A stretch of 64,000 nucleotides of DNA from Spongilla lacustris (Eukaryota; Porifera; Demospongiae; Spongillida; Spongillidae), in contig OX442437.1 in the NCBI GenBank assembly GCA_949361645.1, positions 3,182,296 through 3,246,295 on the forward strand. The letters are read 5' to 3'. The notes beneath the pieces are model-generated. The model was given only the letters and a program-made list of their open reading frames with translations, searched no databases and was not told the origin of the DNA. Numbering within the stretch: position 1 is the stretch's first letter; each line of letters starts with the position of its first letter. A program made the translations under genes and the position numbers. Shown here piece by piece: positions 23,518 through 34,100 of the stretch.

Positions 23518-24609
23518 ATGAACAATGGTACCATTGTATACGTTAATTGACGTGGGCTCGGATATATTGCGTGAGGTGAGTGATCTCTCTTCCACAGGAG
23601 GGTTCACAACAGAAGGTGTCTCCTTAATTATGACAATGATCTCATCAGCATCACTGAGTTGTAAAAGGGGAACATACATGAGGGGACACATGGGGAGGGG
23701 ACATACAAGGAGCATATAGAAGAGAAGCAAGAGGGAGAGAACAGAATGGAGAGTTGAGGACTGTACATGGGCCGAACCTGTCACCTTGAGCATACTCACC
23801 ACCTCCTCCACATCCCCCATGGAGAGCCTCGGCTCTGCAACATTGGCCTCCAGAATTGAGAGCCTTCTCGACTCTCCTGTGATGTAGGTGATTCAGCTGC
23901 CGCTCTAATGCAGCTATCTTTCATACGTCCCTTTATGCTGCTGCAGTTGACCCCATATCCATCCAAATTGCCTGTCTGCATCACATAAATGAACAACACG
24001 ACGGCAGTAGGAAAGGAGCAGATAATACCAATGCATTTGCCCAAAAATGTAATACTATTATCATTGTTTCATTTTCTATTCATGGCATTTGATTTGATGC
24101 ACACTCTACGTGCACAGCGTGCTTTGGGCAATGTACAGACATGTTTACAGTATACATGCATAAAGCCTAGTACACACGCTCTTCGGATCAGGTCTGAGTA
24201 CGAGAACTATGAACATTAAACCGTATGATTATCGGCCTTGCATGCCGGCCGTCGCCACCACACCACAGCACCACTAAAACTTGCACATGTACAGACACTT
24301 TACATACAATGGAGAGAGGAAAAGCACGGAAGAGAGCTGGGCACGTGCGCGCATACAACCATGACTCGAGGATAACGACCTAATACATCTGCATGCTGAC
24401 TTACCATGGGCATGGCGTGAAGGCAAATGCTTTACGTAGCATGTCGCTGGCATGCGCCGGAACCTTTTTCCACCGCGGCCATTATGCCCCGTACCTGTAG
24501 CGTAGTTAAAAAAAAAAAAGTTCCCAATAGAAATGGAGAAGAAAAAGACGAACAGAGGCCTACTCTCCTTACCTGGCAGCCAACGCACGGTGTACCCGTC
24601 ATGGTATAC
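23518..24609 (-). CDS. hypothetical protein, four phase-consistent exons (partial)
   Basis: Product not recognised. Exons 24,573-24,609, 24,436-24,494, 23,800-23,975 and 23,518-23,653 join in phase with GT-AG borders and stay open for about 135 residues. Distinct stretches are VYHDGYTVRWLP, NGRGGKRFRRMPATCY and DEIIVIIKETPSVVNPPVEE. No transmembrane helix or known motif stands out; the third exon is Ser/Arg-rich. An alternative frame of the third exon is also open but does not join the fourth without a stop. The first exon may be internal, since no ATG lies in frame. Confidence is limited because exon statistics could not be tested. Confidence 0.38.
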
Positions 24610-24799
24610 CTGAAGCACATGAGAGGTTGTAGCCTTCTAATTATAAGCCTTGTACATGTAGGTCGCGGTAGTGGTATAGGAATGAAGCTGCGTGTGGATA
24701 AATACTACTGGCTAGACATACATATAGGTGTACCACTTACAGGTTGTACAGGAACGACGTGAGTAGTCATGAAGGTTATAATTAAGAGCTTCTCTGAGC

Positions 24800-26200
24800 A
24801 CGAAAAAGTCACAACTAAACTGCTGCTATTATTTTAATAATGATAACTGCGCATGCGCGCGTCAAAGGTGGTACTGCAGGCTATAGTCAGAGATAAGTAT
24901 CTACCAACCCGTCCCTTCAGTCCCCAACATAGTGGTATGTATAGCATTTGTGTAGTCTAGCCTATACATATCACATGACCTGGTATATGCATATGTTTGT
25001 ACAGCTTCATTCTGGTGGTTGTGCACATGTATGTGGCTGACCTTTGGTACATGTACCCATGTAGAAGATCTACATGTGATTAAGCCTTTGGACTAGTATC
25101 AATGGATGGCTCCTCCTCCATACATGTACCACATGTAGATCACCATTGATGACAAACTGCTGACTCAAGCCACAGCAGTTTGTGAATTGAAAGGCCTGAC
25201 CTCTTTTTGAATGCTGATCACACCTCACACCCTGCACCTCTCCTCCTCCTCAGGCCTTCCTGTTCCTCCCGCTGTCATCCACTCACATATAGTATCCACC
25301 TTGAAGCATGCCCCTCCCCCTCTCAAGCACCCTCTTAGTTACCTTACCTGGTGAGGAACAGGTGGGCGGAGTCTAGTAGCAGACCTTAGCAATACCAGTG
25401 CTTTGAGCAGGATAGACTCTGCCTTGCTTGAGGGGTGCCTTCATGACAGTGACCACACATCCACAACTTGGGGGTGTTGGGGAAGGGGGGCACTAATAGT
25501 GAGTATTGGTGGAGTGGACTAACCGGCAACTATATCTAACAAGTAAATAAAAATATTCTCTATATGACAAAGTTTGTTGTGATATGTAGGATTTGAAGGC
25601 AATGGAGGGGCTCTATTATCAGCACATTTGTAGGATATTGCATGTACATTCTCCGGGATGTTTCTACTTACTTGTGTAATATCTTATGAATGGAAAACAT
25701 TAACACAGACAATTTAAAAATTAAAAAAAAGTGATACCTAAATTAGCAAGCATAGATTATTTCGGACTGTCTATCAGGCTCTGTCAATGGCCCTGAAGGT
25801 CAAGTGGTGCGTCCCATATAGGCATCCATGTGGCCACTTCTGTTCACAACCGGGTTAAATATGCTAACGCAAAACCTACCAAGCTTGCAAGGGATCTTCG
25901 TTAGCTGACTGTCATGATTGAACGGTTTGAACCACAAGCCAAGCAAGTGCATTCACACATAATTATACACCAGCTAAGCAATCCCGCTGCTGTGAAAATC
26001 TGGGTCTGGGTACGAGACAACCGTCTCGAAAACGGTACAAACCAAAATTTGTGGCTCGATAGCAATAAAGAGCTACACTATCCGTTTCTCGGTTCGTGAG
26101 TTATACGCGGGTCGCATGATTTCATTATACGGCACAAATCCTATATGAGAGTTACTGCCGTAACTCTCCTAGCTAGCTCTCTTTAGACGGTTGGCTTATA
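24800..26200. other. no gene recognised
   Basis: Mixed intergenic sequence with short G-rich (25,470) and C-rich stretches. A segment near 25,590 (gatttgaaggcaatggagg) resembles a motif in the hairpin element at 39.7-39.96 kb and sequence at 6450, suggesting a shared small repeat family. Confidence 0.4.
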
Positions 26201-26399
26201 CATCATAACCTAGTTGGGCGTAGCCCGACCTTCGCGTATTGGCGGAAGGTCGGGTACCAAACCCGCACAGTTTTTGTACAAGCATAGATTGAGCTGCAAC
26301 GGGGATTGCAGTCCAATCAGAATGCAGCATTTCGATGCAGGCAATTATCACTTAATCAACATACACAAGACTTTATGCATTCAATGTAGTAGTGCAGTG

Positions 26400-26490
26400 T
26401 GTGATCGAGGCGGTCATGGAACTAGGCTACTCTTCAATGAAGCCTGAACAGGTCGAAGTAGCTGTGGCTCTAATTGAAGGCAGGGACGTA
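26400..26490 (+). pseudogene. RecQ-like helicase fragment, left arm
   Basis: Reads MELGYSSMKPEQVEVAVALI then EGRDV, the region just before the nucleotide-binding motif of RecQ-family DNA helicases. It then diverges. Inverted copy of the right-arm fragment. Confidence 0.7.
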
Positions 26491-26604
26491 ACTGACTTGT
26501 CATGCAGTAACCTCACCAGAGACATAGGTTGTTTTTAGGCCTTTAAAATAGAAACCTTTTTAAAAATGTAAACAACGATTAAATGTTTTATAAATAAAGC
26601 ATCC

Positions 26605-26817
26605 ATTTCCTGATCTTACCTGGTCTTTCATGATGGCCACTAGAGGGGAAACTACAACGACAATGGAATAGCCCCGCTCTTTCTTCTGACATTTAAAACC
26701 CAATGGTAGAATAGCAAATACGTCCCTGCCTTCAATTAGAGCCACAGCTACTTCGACCTGTTCAGGCTTCATTGAAGAGTAGCCTAGTTCCATGGTCGCC
26801 TTGATCACACACTGCAC
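26605..26817 (-). pseudogene. RecQ-like helicase fragment, right arm
   Basis: A frame opening near 26,817 reads the pre-motif-I region, then FAILPLGFKCQKKERGYS where RecQ proteins have a Gly-Lys-Ser/Thr ATP-binding loop. It continues with VVVVSPLVAIMKDQ, the conserved motif Ia block. The exon ends at a canonical donor (GTAAGA) near 26,620. The ATP-binding loop is missing, apparently by a short deletion, so the fragment cannot be an active helicase. RecQ helicases unwind DNA 3'-5' during recombination and repair; here the exon looks like captured cargo. Confidence 0.75.
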
Positions 26818-27104
26818 TACTGTTAGACTATCTCCATAAGCTTACAACTCTCTTGCAACAGCTGTACATAGAATATGAATACATGTAAACACTTGTGTAT
26901 GTTGATTAGGTGATAATTGCCCGCATCGAAATGCTGCATTCTGATTGGACTGCAATCTCCGTTGCAGCTTGTACAAAAACTTGTACCCGACCTTCCACCA
27001 ATACGCAAAGGTCGGGCTACGCCCAACTAATCATAACCTATAGTTTACTAGTTAGGTTACATGTACATGTAGTATCCTTTAAAAAACTTACAAATGTAAA
27101 TATA

Positions 27105-27362
27105 AATACAGCAGAACTGGGTTGGGTATGCATCCCAATAGCTGTGGAGACCTATGGGTGTTGGGGCACTGAAGCAAAGTGGGCAATATCCCAGCTAGCC
27201 TCTTGCTTGGCCACACGTCAGAACTGCCCAAAGTCTGCATCTGCCACAGCCCTATATCAGAGGTTGAGCATGACCCTTGTTAGGGCAAATGTGAGGGCTC
27301 TTCTTTCAAGGGCCATCTCAGACGCAGGCTACTCATATATTATTTATCTTGGTGGTAGGTAA
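27105..27362 (+). pseudogene. non-LTR retrotransposon ORF2 C-terminal fragment
   Basis: About 80 codons reading PIAVETYGCWGTEAKWAIS, ATALYQRLSMTLVRANVRAL and ending in a stop at 27,360. This resembles the C-terminus shared by many invertebrate LINE open reading frames. It is 5'-truncated, as expected for target-primed insertion. Confidence 0.65.
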
Positions 27363-27564
27363 TTTAACGTTTTATCTGTGTGAAGGACGCTCGCAACCCG
27401 TTGGCACCGACAGCAACTGACAAAATATAATAATATAAGCACACCAAATACAAATCAATGGTCCCTATTTATAGTGACATTACATGTACAGACAACATTA
27501 ATGGACAGTCTGCACATCCCATGACCAGAGTTCAGAGGTTGCTAACATGCACAGTGACAGACTA

Positions 27565-28662
27565 TTATACCACTCCCTCTTCCAGAAGGTCAGTATCTAT
27601 CCTTCGTGCTCGTTGGGGATACCTGTGCTGTACTTCTGCAGGCCGATCAGCATGGGCAGCCTCAACTTCTGCAGGTTCTTCATGTGGTACTAACTCCTGA
27701 GGCTCCTGTTCCCCTATTCCATCAAGGACTTCTATGTTGCTTCCCACAGGTGCAAACTCCAAAGATGCCTCATTTTCGTCTGGATTTTCTGGTGGTGGTC
27801 CCTGGAACGTCTCAGTTCTTGTACCTGGTACAAATGGCTTAAGACGATCAAAGTGCGCCACTCTAATCATTTTTCCTTTCTTGCTTTTAATTGTATAGTC
27901 ACATTCCCCAATGCACTCAACCACTTTAAAAGTCCCAGTCCAGGGATGATGTAATTTCCTACATTGACCCGGGGCACAGCTGGTGAATGTAGCCATACCT
28001 AGTCACCTACTTGGTACGGAGCACCATGCACTTTGACATTGTACAAAGCCTTTTGTCGGTTGTGCTCAGTAATACCTTTTCTTCGAGCCAACACATATGC
28101 CTCTGTGAGAATGTTCTGCAACGTATACCCTGTGGATGCATGCACACTCAAATTGTATGCTAAACACACCTTCGTATACACTGGTCCCAATCCATCTTAT
28201 GATCCTTAACCGCTGTAGATAGCATGTCTAACAATGTTCTATTGAACTTCTCTACTAACCCATTACAATGAGGATGGTAGGCCGTTGTACAGGTTTTGTG
28301 TATCTGAAGCAGGGTGCAGACTTCCTTCAACAAATCTGCCTCAAATTGCCTTCCTTGATCGGAGTGTAACTGCTCAGGGGGAGAAAAGCGACAGAACATT
28401 TCATCCACCAACGTTTCGGCCACAGTTAAAATGCCTCCAGATTCTGAATAGCATAAACCTCAACCCACCTAGTAAAACAATCACATGCTACCAGTACATA
28501 CTTATTGCCTTGAGCTGTCACCGGAAGGGGGCCAAGTATGTCCACTGCTACAATCTGTAAAGGGTATCCAGCCTGCAGGGTCTGAAGGGGTGCCCTTTTA
28601 CTAGGTGGTGCCATTTTCCTTGTGCTGCATGTTCTGCATTTCCTACACCACTCCTTCATTGC
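27565..28662 (-). pseudogene. Ty3/gypsy integrase fragment, 5'-truncated, several frame breaks
   Basis: Minus-strand pieces in consistent order. First is CRKCRTCSTRK (end of the zinc finger, near 28,640), then AVDILGPLP (first catalytic Asp, near 28,545). Next is HSDQGRQFE (second Asp, near 28,360) with a following NGLVEKFNRTL, and last a C-terminal tail with a chromo-like/SH3-like region ending at 27,565. At least two shifts or stops break it (near 28,424 and 28,160). A purine-rich tract then TGG just after the stop (about 27,555-27,565) suggests the 3' LTR begins there. Different family from the other two gypsy copies. Confidence 0.85.
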
Positions 28663-28748
28663 AACTTAAAAAGTGGAAGCGTACATATGGGGGGAACTGA
28701 GTGGCGCAGAAATCGGAGAAGTAACCTTGACAATGTAATGTTCTTTAC

Positions 28749-28985
28749 CTATGTCATCTGTTGCAAGTGATCGTATACTGAGAAATCTCCCTTGCCTTTT
28801 ATTGCTGTAACAATTACATCAGTGATTGCTCTGGAAGTAATAGGGGCTGTTCTTGCTTCTTCAACATGGTTGTTAACACCCAGTCCTCCCATCTGAGCAG
28901 GTAGTGTAAACAGGTGTAGTTCTAGCTGTGATATGTCAGGACTAAAAATTGCAGGCCAAAAGGTTGTGTTTATCTTATCTTGCAA
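28749..28985 (-). pseudogene. reverse-transcriptase C-terminal fragment (LINE-like)
   Basis: The frame contains FTLPAQMGGLGV, resembling the 'LPxRxGGLGI' region that ends many non-LTR reverse transcriptase genes. About 78 codons, opposite in strand to the LINE piece at 27.1 kb. Not otherwise assignable. Confidence 0.5.
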
Positions 28986-28989
28986 TAGA

Positions 28990-31150
28990 GCAAACGAAGA
29001 TTCACAAGCTAGGTTATAGTGTTATACGTCATTTAGAAAGTTGATATAAGATTTGAAGGGTCAAATGTTAAAAATAATATATTTAGCACACATTGTAGCA
29101 TGTATTTGTCTGTGGGCTATATACATAATATGCAACTTTTTACACATTAAAAAATTCTATGTAACACCACAATGTTTTTATTTATTTATAAACAATTTGT
29201 GAGTCATAGCTGAACTTTGCACTTCACAGAATATGTTTTTCATACAAAATTAACAACATGGACAATTAATATTGTCAGTCTATCATAACTATTGTTATAA
29301 GATAGAGTACAGAAATGCCCAATGACCACTTCACAGAAGATTTAAAAAACTATGCTGGACTCTGTCCCAAAAGCAATCATAAATTTAGTACATGTGTATG
29401 GGCGGGAGATGTATATGTACATGTATGTAATTATATATGGTGGTTGACAATGGAGCCTAGAGCGGTGAGGCGGTAGAGCTATTTATACGTAAATTACAAG
29501 CATGATCAGTGCATGCAGTCTGTCAGACCAATATTCAGAGTCCAAGTTGCGGTCATGCACCAACTGCAAAGCACAACCTCCACCAGCTAGAATTGACAAA
29601 GGATGCTTTGGAATTGCAAGTATCGGATATCATAGGGAGATATAAAGTAGCTACTACGTTTGTGGGAAAGCCCACTAAAGGACTTGTAGTTCATGTGAAG
29701 TTGTCCTGTTATTGAACCCATATGCAACAAAGGATTTCAATTGATCAGAAAAGTTCCAGAAGACGCATATACATTATGTTAAGTAAATCTAGAGTGGAAC
29801 ACGGTTTGGAACGCATTCTAGTTGAAAGAAGTGTACAATTTGTTTAGCAATAACTTTGCTAACTGATTCAAAAAGGATCTTCTTGACATAAATTAAAATC
29901 AAAACGAGCTGAAAACAGGTGACCATGGACAATTATTGAAGCTATATATAGCATTTAAAGTTTGTTACAAATGCAATTCAACCACTCAAAATTGTGTGTA
30001 ATTATCAACCGCGCAGCTGTATATATATATATAATTATATATAATTATAATTATGATTATAATTATATATATATATATGGTACAAGTATAGTCGTGCAGC
30101 GCCAATTCATACATGTACATTGGAGCTCCATGATAAGGGTCTATCCTGTTACACTAGCTTGCTGAACAAGTACGCATGACATATTATAAGGAACACACAA
30201 CTACACAAAAACTTTATAGCCTCATCCACAACCATTTGTATTAAGTCAAGATTTTAGAATATCATTCAGGCTCACTTTGCATATATATTCCAATAACTCC
30301 AATAATATAATCTCTACAGGTATTTCATTACATGTGTGTTCAAGGTGACATATCCTTACATTGGTTTTGGCTGCCGCTAAGTTTATTCAGCTTTTCACGG
30401 TTCACTATGATCACCAGTTTGGTTCCATATTTGGTTAATAATCACTATACATGTATCTTAAATACATACGGACAACTAACTGGTTATATATCAATCCTCC
30501 AAGTACAAATGTCACAAATAGAGAAAATAGTGTACCATATCGCACCCTGTAATGATATCGTCATCTCAATGTACAATTAAGCATTTTGATTTTACTTTGC
30601 AATTTTAACCAATTGTATGCACATTTACATGTATGTGATATTCACAATGGAAGTTAGTGTACAATGTAGTGTTGCTATTCAGTGGAACAACTGGAGCTCA
30701 ATAGACCCTTCCCTTAAATAAGTACTCCGGACGTGACATCAATAATCAACAAACTTAACAAAATGGTTTAAGTACGTTAATTAGTGATGTCATGTCCACC
30801 CCAGCTCTAAAAATCATTGCAACTTGCTAATGAGATTCACTCTGTACAACGTGGTTTGTGTACACAACTTGTTATTGGTCTCATAGAGATTGACCTTGGA
30901 TAATGACTTTTATTGTACATGTACAAGTACATGTATGTTTTTAAATACCCCCGCCTTATTCCTGGGGAAAGTCCCCCTTCCTCTTTATGAATCATACAAG
31001 AAACTGGACAGAGTATAGGAGTGCACAGTGAACAGTGCCAAACACATATGAAAACAGGTTACACAACTGCAGGTGACAACTAAATAGGTTATTTAAAAAA
31101 AAAAAAACAATCATTTTGTAGCGTATATGGACAGCATACAAACACACAGT
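28990..31150. other. no gene recognised; AT palindrome at 30,018-30,080
   Basis: AT-rich DNA. A nearly perfect AT-only inverted repeat (tatatatata ... tatatatata) at 30,018-30,080 could extrude as a cruciform. A 69-codon plus frame (29,509-29,715) has a mildly protein-like composition but no known motif. Confidence 0.5.
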
Positions 31151-34100
31151 TCAGTCCTGTTCATGGAAACTTTCATTAGAGTTTATACTGAACCGACAGG
31201 TGGGACATGTGTCACGCTACAGAGAGACATAAGTTATAAGCCAAGCAAGGAAGAGTGGCAACATACCATCTGTAACCAAGGCATTATGCAATCTTTGTGA
31301 AACATGTGTTTGCAGGGAAGCTGGATGAGTTCTTCGTCCAACGTAAATGAGTCTTTGCAAACTGAACAATCAGGACCTGCAAGCACATAACGAAAATGAA
31401 ACAATATCAAGGTGTGTGCAGATTATACAATAGGCGATGCTAAAAAAATGGGACAGTTCTCACAAAGCTGTGAAAACTGTCTGTGGCTTTTACCCTTTCA
31501 GATGTTGACCTTTTCTTGAATCAAGCAATGTCCTTTCTTATATGCAGAAAATCGAATGTAATCAGAGTACATTTCTATATGCAAGCATCGTCCTCTACTA
31601 CATGTATATGCAGTCCAAGACAATTCTACAGCAACTTTCACTGTAACTTAATTTTATGTTCTCTGTATATGTATATTTCCTTTCTGCTTACTTGTGCTGA
31701 TATTGTCACCAGAAAACTTCACCACAGGAAGTGCATCCACCAGCTCCTTCTTAGCAGGGGGTGAGCCCCTGTCATCAAGTTGATTTAAAAGACGAGTGAT
31801 AATGTTGTCCAGTCCTGCTGGTCCCCAGGCATAGTCACCTGGATTGCCATGAATAGGAGGAGCGCTACATTGATTGAAACCAAAAGGAAGCAATATGGTA
31901 TAACTAAGACTAAATAACTAAATACAATTAAACTGCATAACAATAACTACATGCAATCACATGTACTTTGCAGAGCTACTGAAGTTCTGTGAATTGACTG
32001 ACATTCATACTGACTCCCAATCATTTAACTTTATGACCACTGAATTAATTGGCTGCAAGCAAAATAGTTTATTTGCACTACATCTGGCCTCAAGCAATGC
32101 ACCCAACATGTAGATGTGGTTGATACATTGCAGAGATGCTTTCGCCTTCTACATGTACCTGTTGTCTCAAGAAGTACAGTACTGTACAGTGGTACACTTG
32201 CAAAAGTCTCAGGGTTCCATAAATATTGGTAAATGGACAGTATGAAGATTGGTTATCTAACATGTTCTGTGACAATAACATTGCAAAGATGTAATGAACT
32301 GGTAGCTACATGTTTCTTTGTCCTTGCTAACGACATTGCCAACTTACAATGGGAACTGTATTAACATTGGAGGAGCAATCATTGGGTGTCCACGTTCTCT
32401 TCCTAGATTAAATACAACATTCATTTTGTATGCACGTAACATTTCATTGCAACCTAAAACATCAGCTTGTCCATACATGTACATGTAAATAGTAAGTCCA
32501 AACAAGCATTGGTCAAATGTACTGTAGAATTATAATCGAGCAGACTAAAACAGCTATAGCTTTGTGATCTCCAAACACTCACCATACAGCCATCTATAGA
32601 TTCAGTCTACAACCCTACATGATCATAGCCCCCTACATGACCATAGCCCCCTACAACCTACATGACCATAGCCCCCTACAGCCTAACATGTCCATAACCC
32701 CCTACAGCCTACATATCCATAACCCCCTACAGCCTACATGTCCATAACCCCCTTACACCTTTTGCACACTGGCCCTTCACATTGCATGTCCCCACACACA
32801 CATGCACAACTCACTCTCTGTTGTTGATAGTCTGCTGAACAAGCTGCAACAACATATCGATAGATAGCTTGCACAGTGAACAAAATGAACACCTACTGTC
32901 CCGGATGTTGGTGATGATGTATTACAACTGAAGGGTGTCCAGACATTAGGGGGAAACCAAACTGTGCAGATCTGCCTGAAATGTCAATAAGAGAGCACAG
33001 TGCCAAATACACATGCATGTACACGTATGCGATCAAAAGTGGTGGTGCTGATATAAAACACTCAGTGTATAAATAAGAAGACCCAAGTCATGACCAGCTT
33101 GATCACAGACCATGCACCTACAGTACACATCATACACAATGGAAGCCAGATGTATATGTGCATGTACATGTACATGTACACAGTCAGCCGATGTTATCCT
33201 CCATCCATAGTTTTTACAATGAGCCTACTCCTGTGTCCCTACCCACACATACTCAATTCTCTTACTTGGGTTGTCACGTCTTGTATGCGATCCAGCATGT
33301 GAGGATTCTGCTCTTCTATGGCGCAACTGTGATACAACACATGTAACCTTGTTAACAAGACAAATACCACTAACAAGCAATGCAGGAAATGAAAGACGTA
33401 CATGTACATGTATATAAGTACAAGTTTTAAATTTAACAAGGAATAGTGATACCATAATACTTGGTACACAAAACAAATCCCAATCCTGTGATAGTTTATC
33501 ATGATCTACAGAAATGCACATGAAGCAATGACGTGGGATTTAGTACCTATGTCCTTGTGGCCAGGTGAGAGGCAAGTTGGGATGTTTTCTTGGCAGTGTA
33601 AGTGACCCTCCACTTCCACCTGCTCACTCATCCACCCCTCCACTTCCACCTGCTCACTCATCCACCCCTCCACTTCCACCTGCTCATTCCTCCACCCCTC
33701 CGCTTCCATCTGCCCACTCCACCCCTCCACTTCCACCTGCTCACTCCTCCACCCCTCCACTTCCACCTGCTCACTCCACTCCTCCACTCCTCCACTTTCA
33801 CCTGCCCAAACCTCCATTCCTCCAACACATAACTTAGCATATGCAGTTAAGAACATTTAACAAATTAGAAAGCCACTTACGCCATTTATAGTAGCGCCAT
33901 CTGATTCTTCGGTTCCTTGTCCAGACTGACCAGTATTGGCAGCATCATCACTATGCACAAGTAGTATCAGTTAAATACAAGTATCTTGCTTACATGTAGT
34001 TGGAATATTAATGCGGTATTTGTAACAAATCTATTTCACTCCTTTATCGGTGCACATTGCATGATATTATTTTTACGTTTGTTTTTCATTGGTTCGTTTC

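Larger units (their letters stand above)
26202..27038. mobile_element. foldback DNA transposon (9-bp target duplication) carrying two inverted RecQ-helicase exon copies
   Basis: The direct repeat ATCATAACC (26,202-26,210 and 27,030-27,038) flanks an 819-bp element (26,211-27,029). It begins TAGTTGGGCGTAGCCCGACC and ends with the inverse of that. The arms are long and imperfect: about 26,211-26,490 pairs with about 26,715-27,029. Long inverted arms plus 9-bp duplications fit Mutator-like or foldback elements. No transposase is present. Both arms contain the same protein-coding segment in opposite orientation. Confidence 0.88.

Noticed and set aside
23800..23890. Alternative frame of the third hypothetical exon (ESRRLSILEANVAEPRLSM)
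   Set aside because: Attractive composition, but joining it to exon 23,518-23,653 gives an immediate stop.
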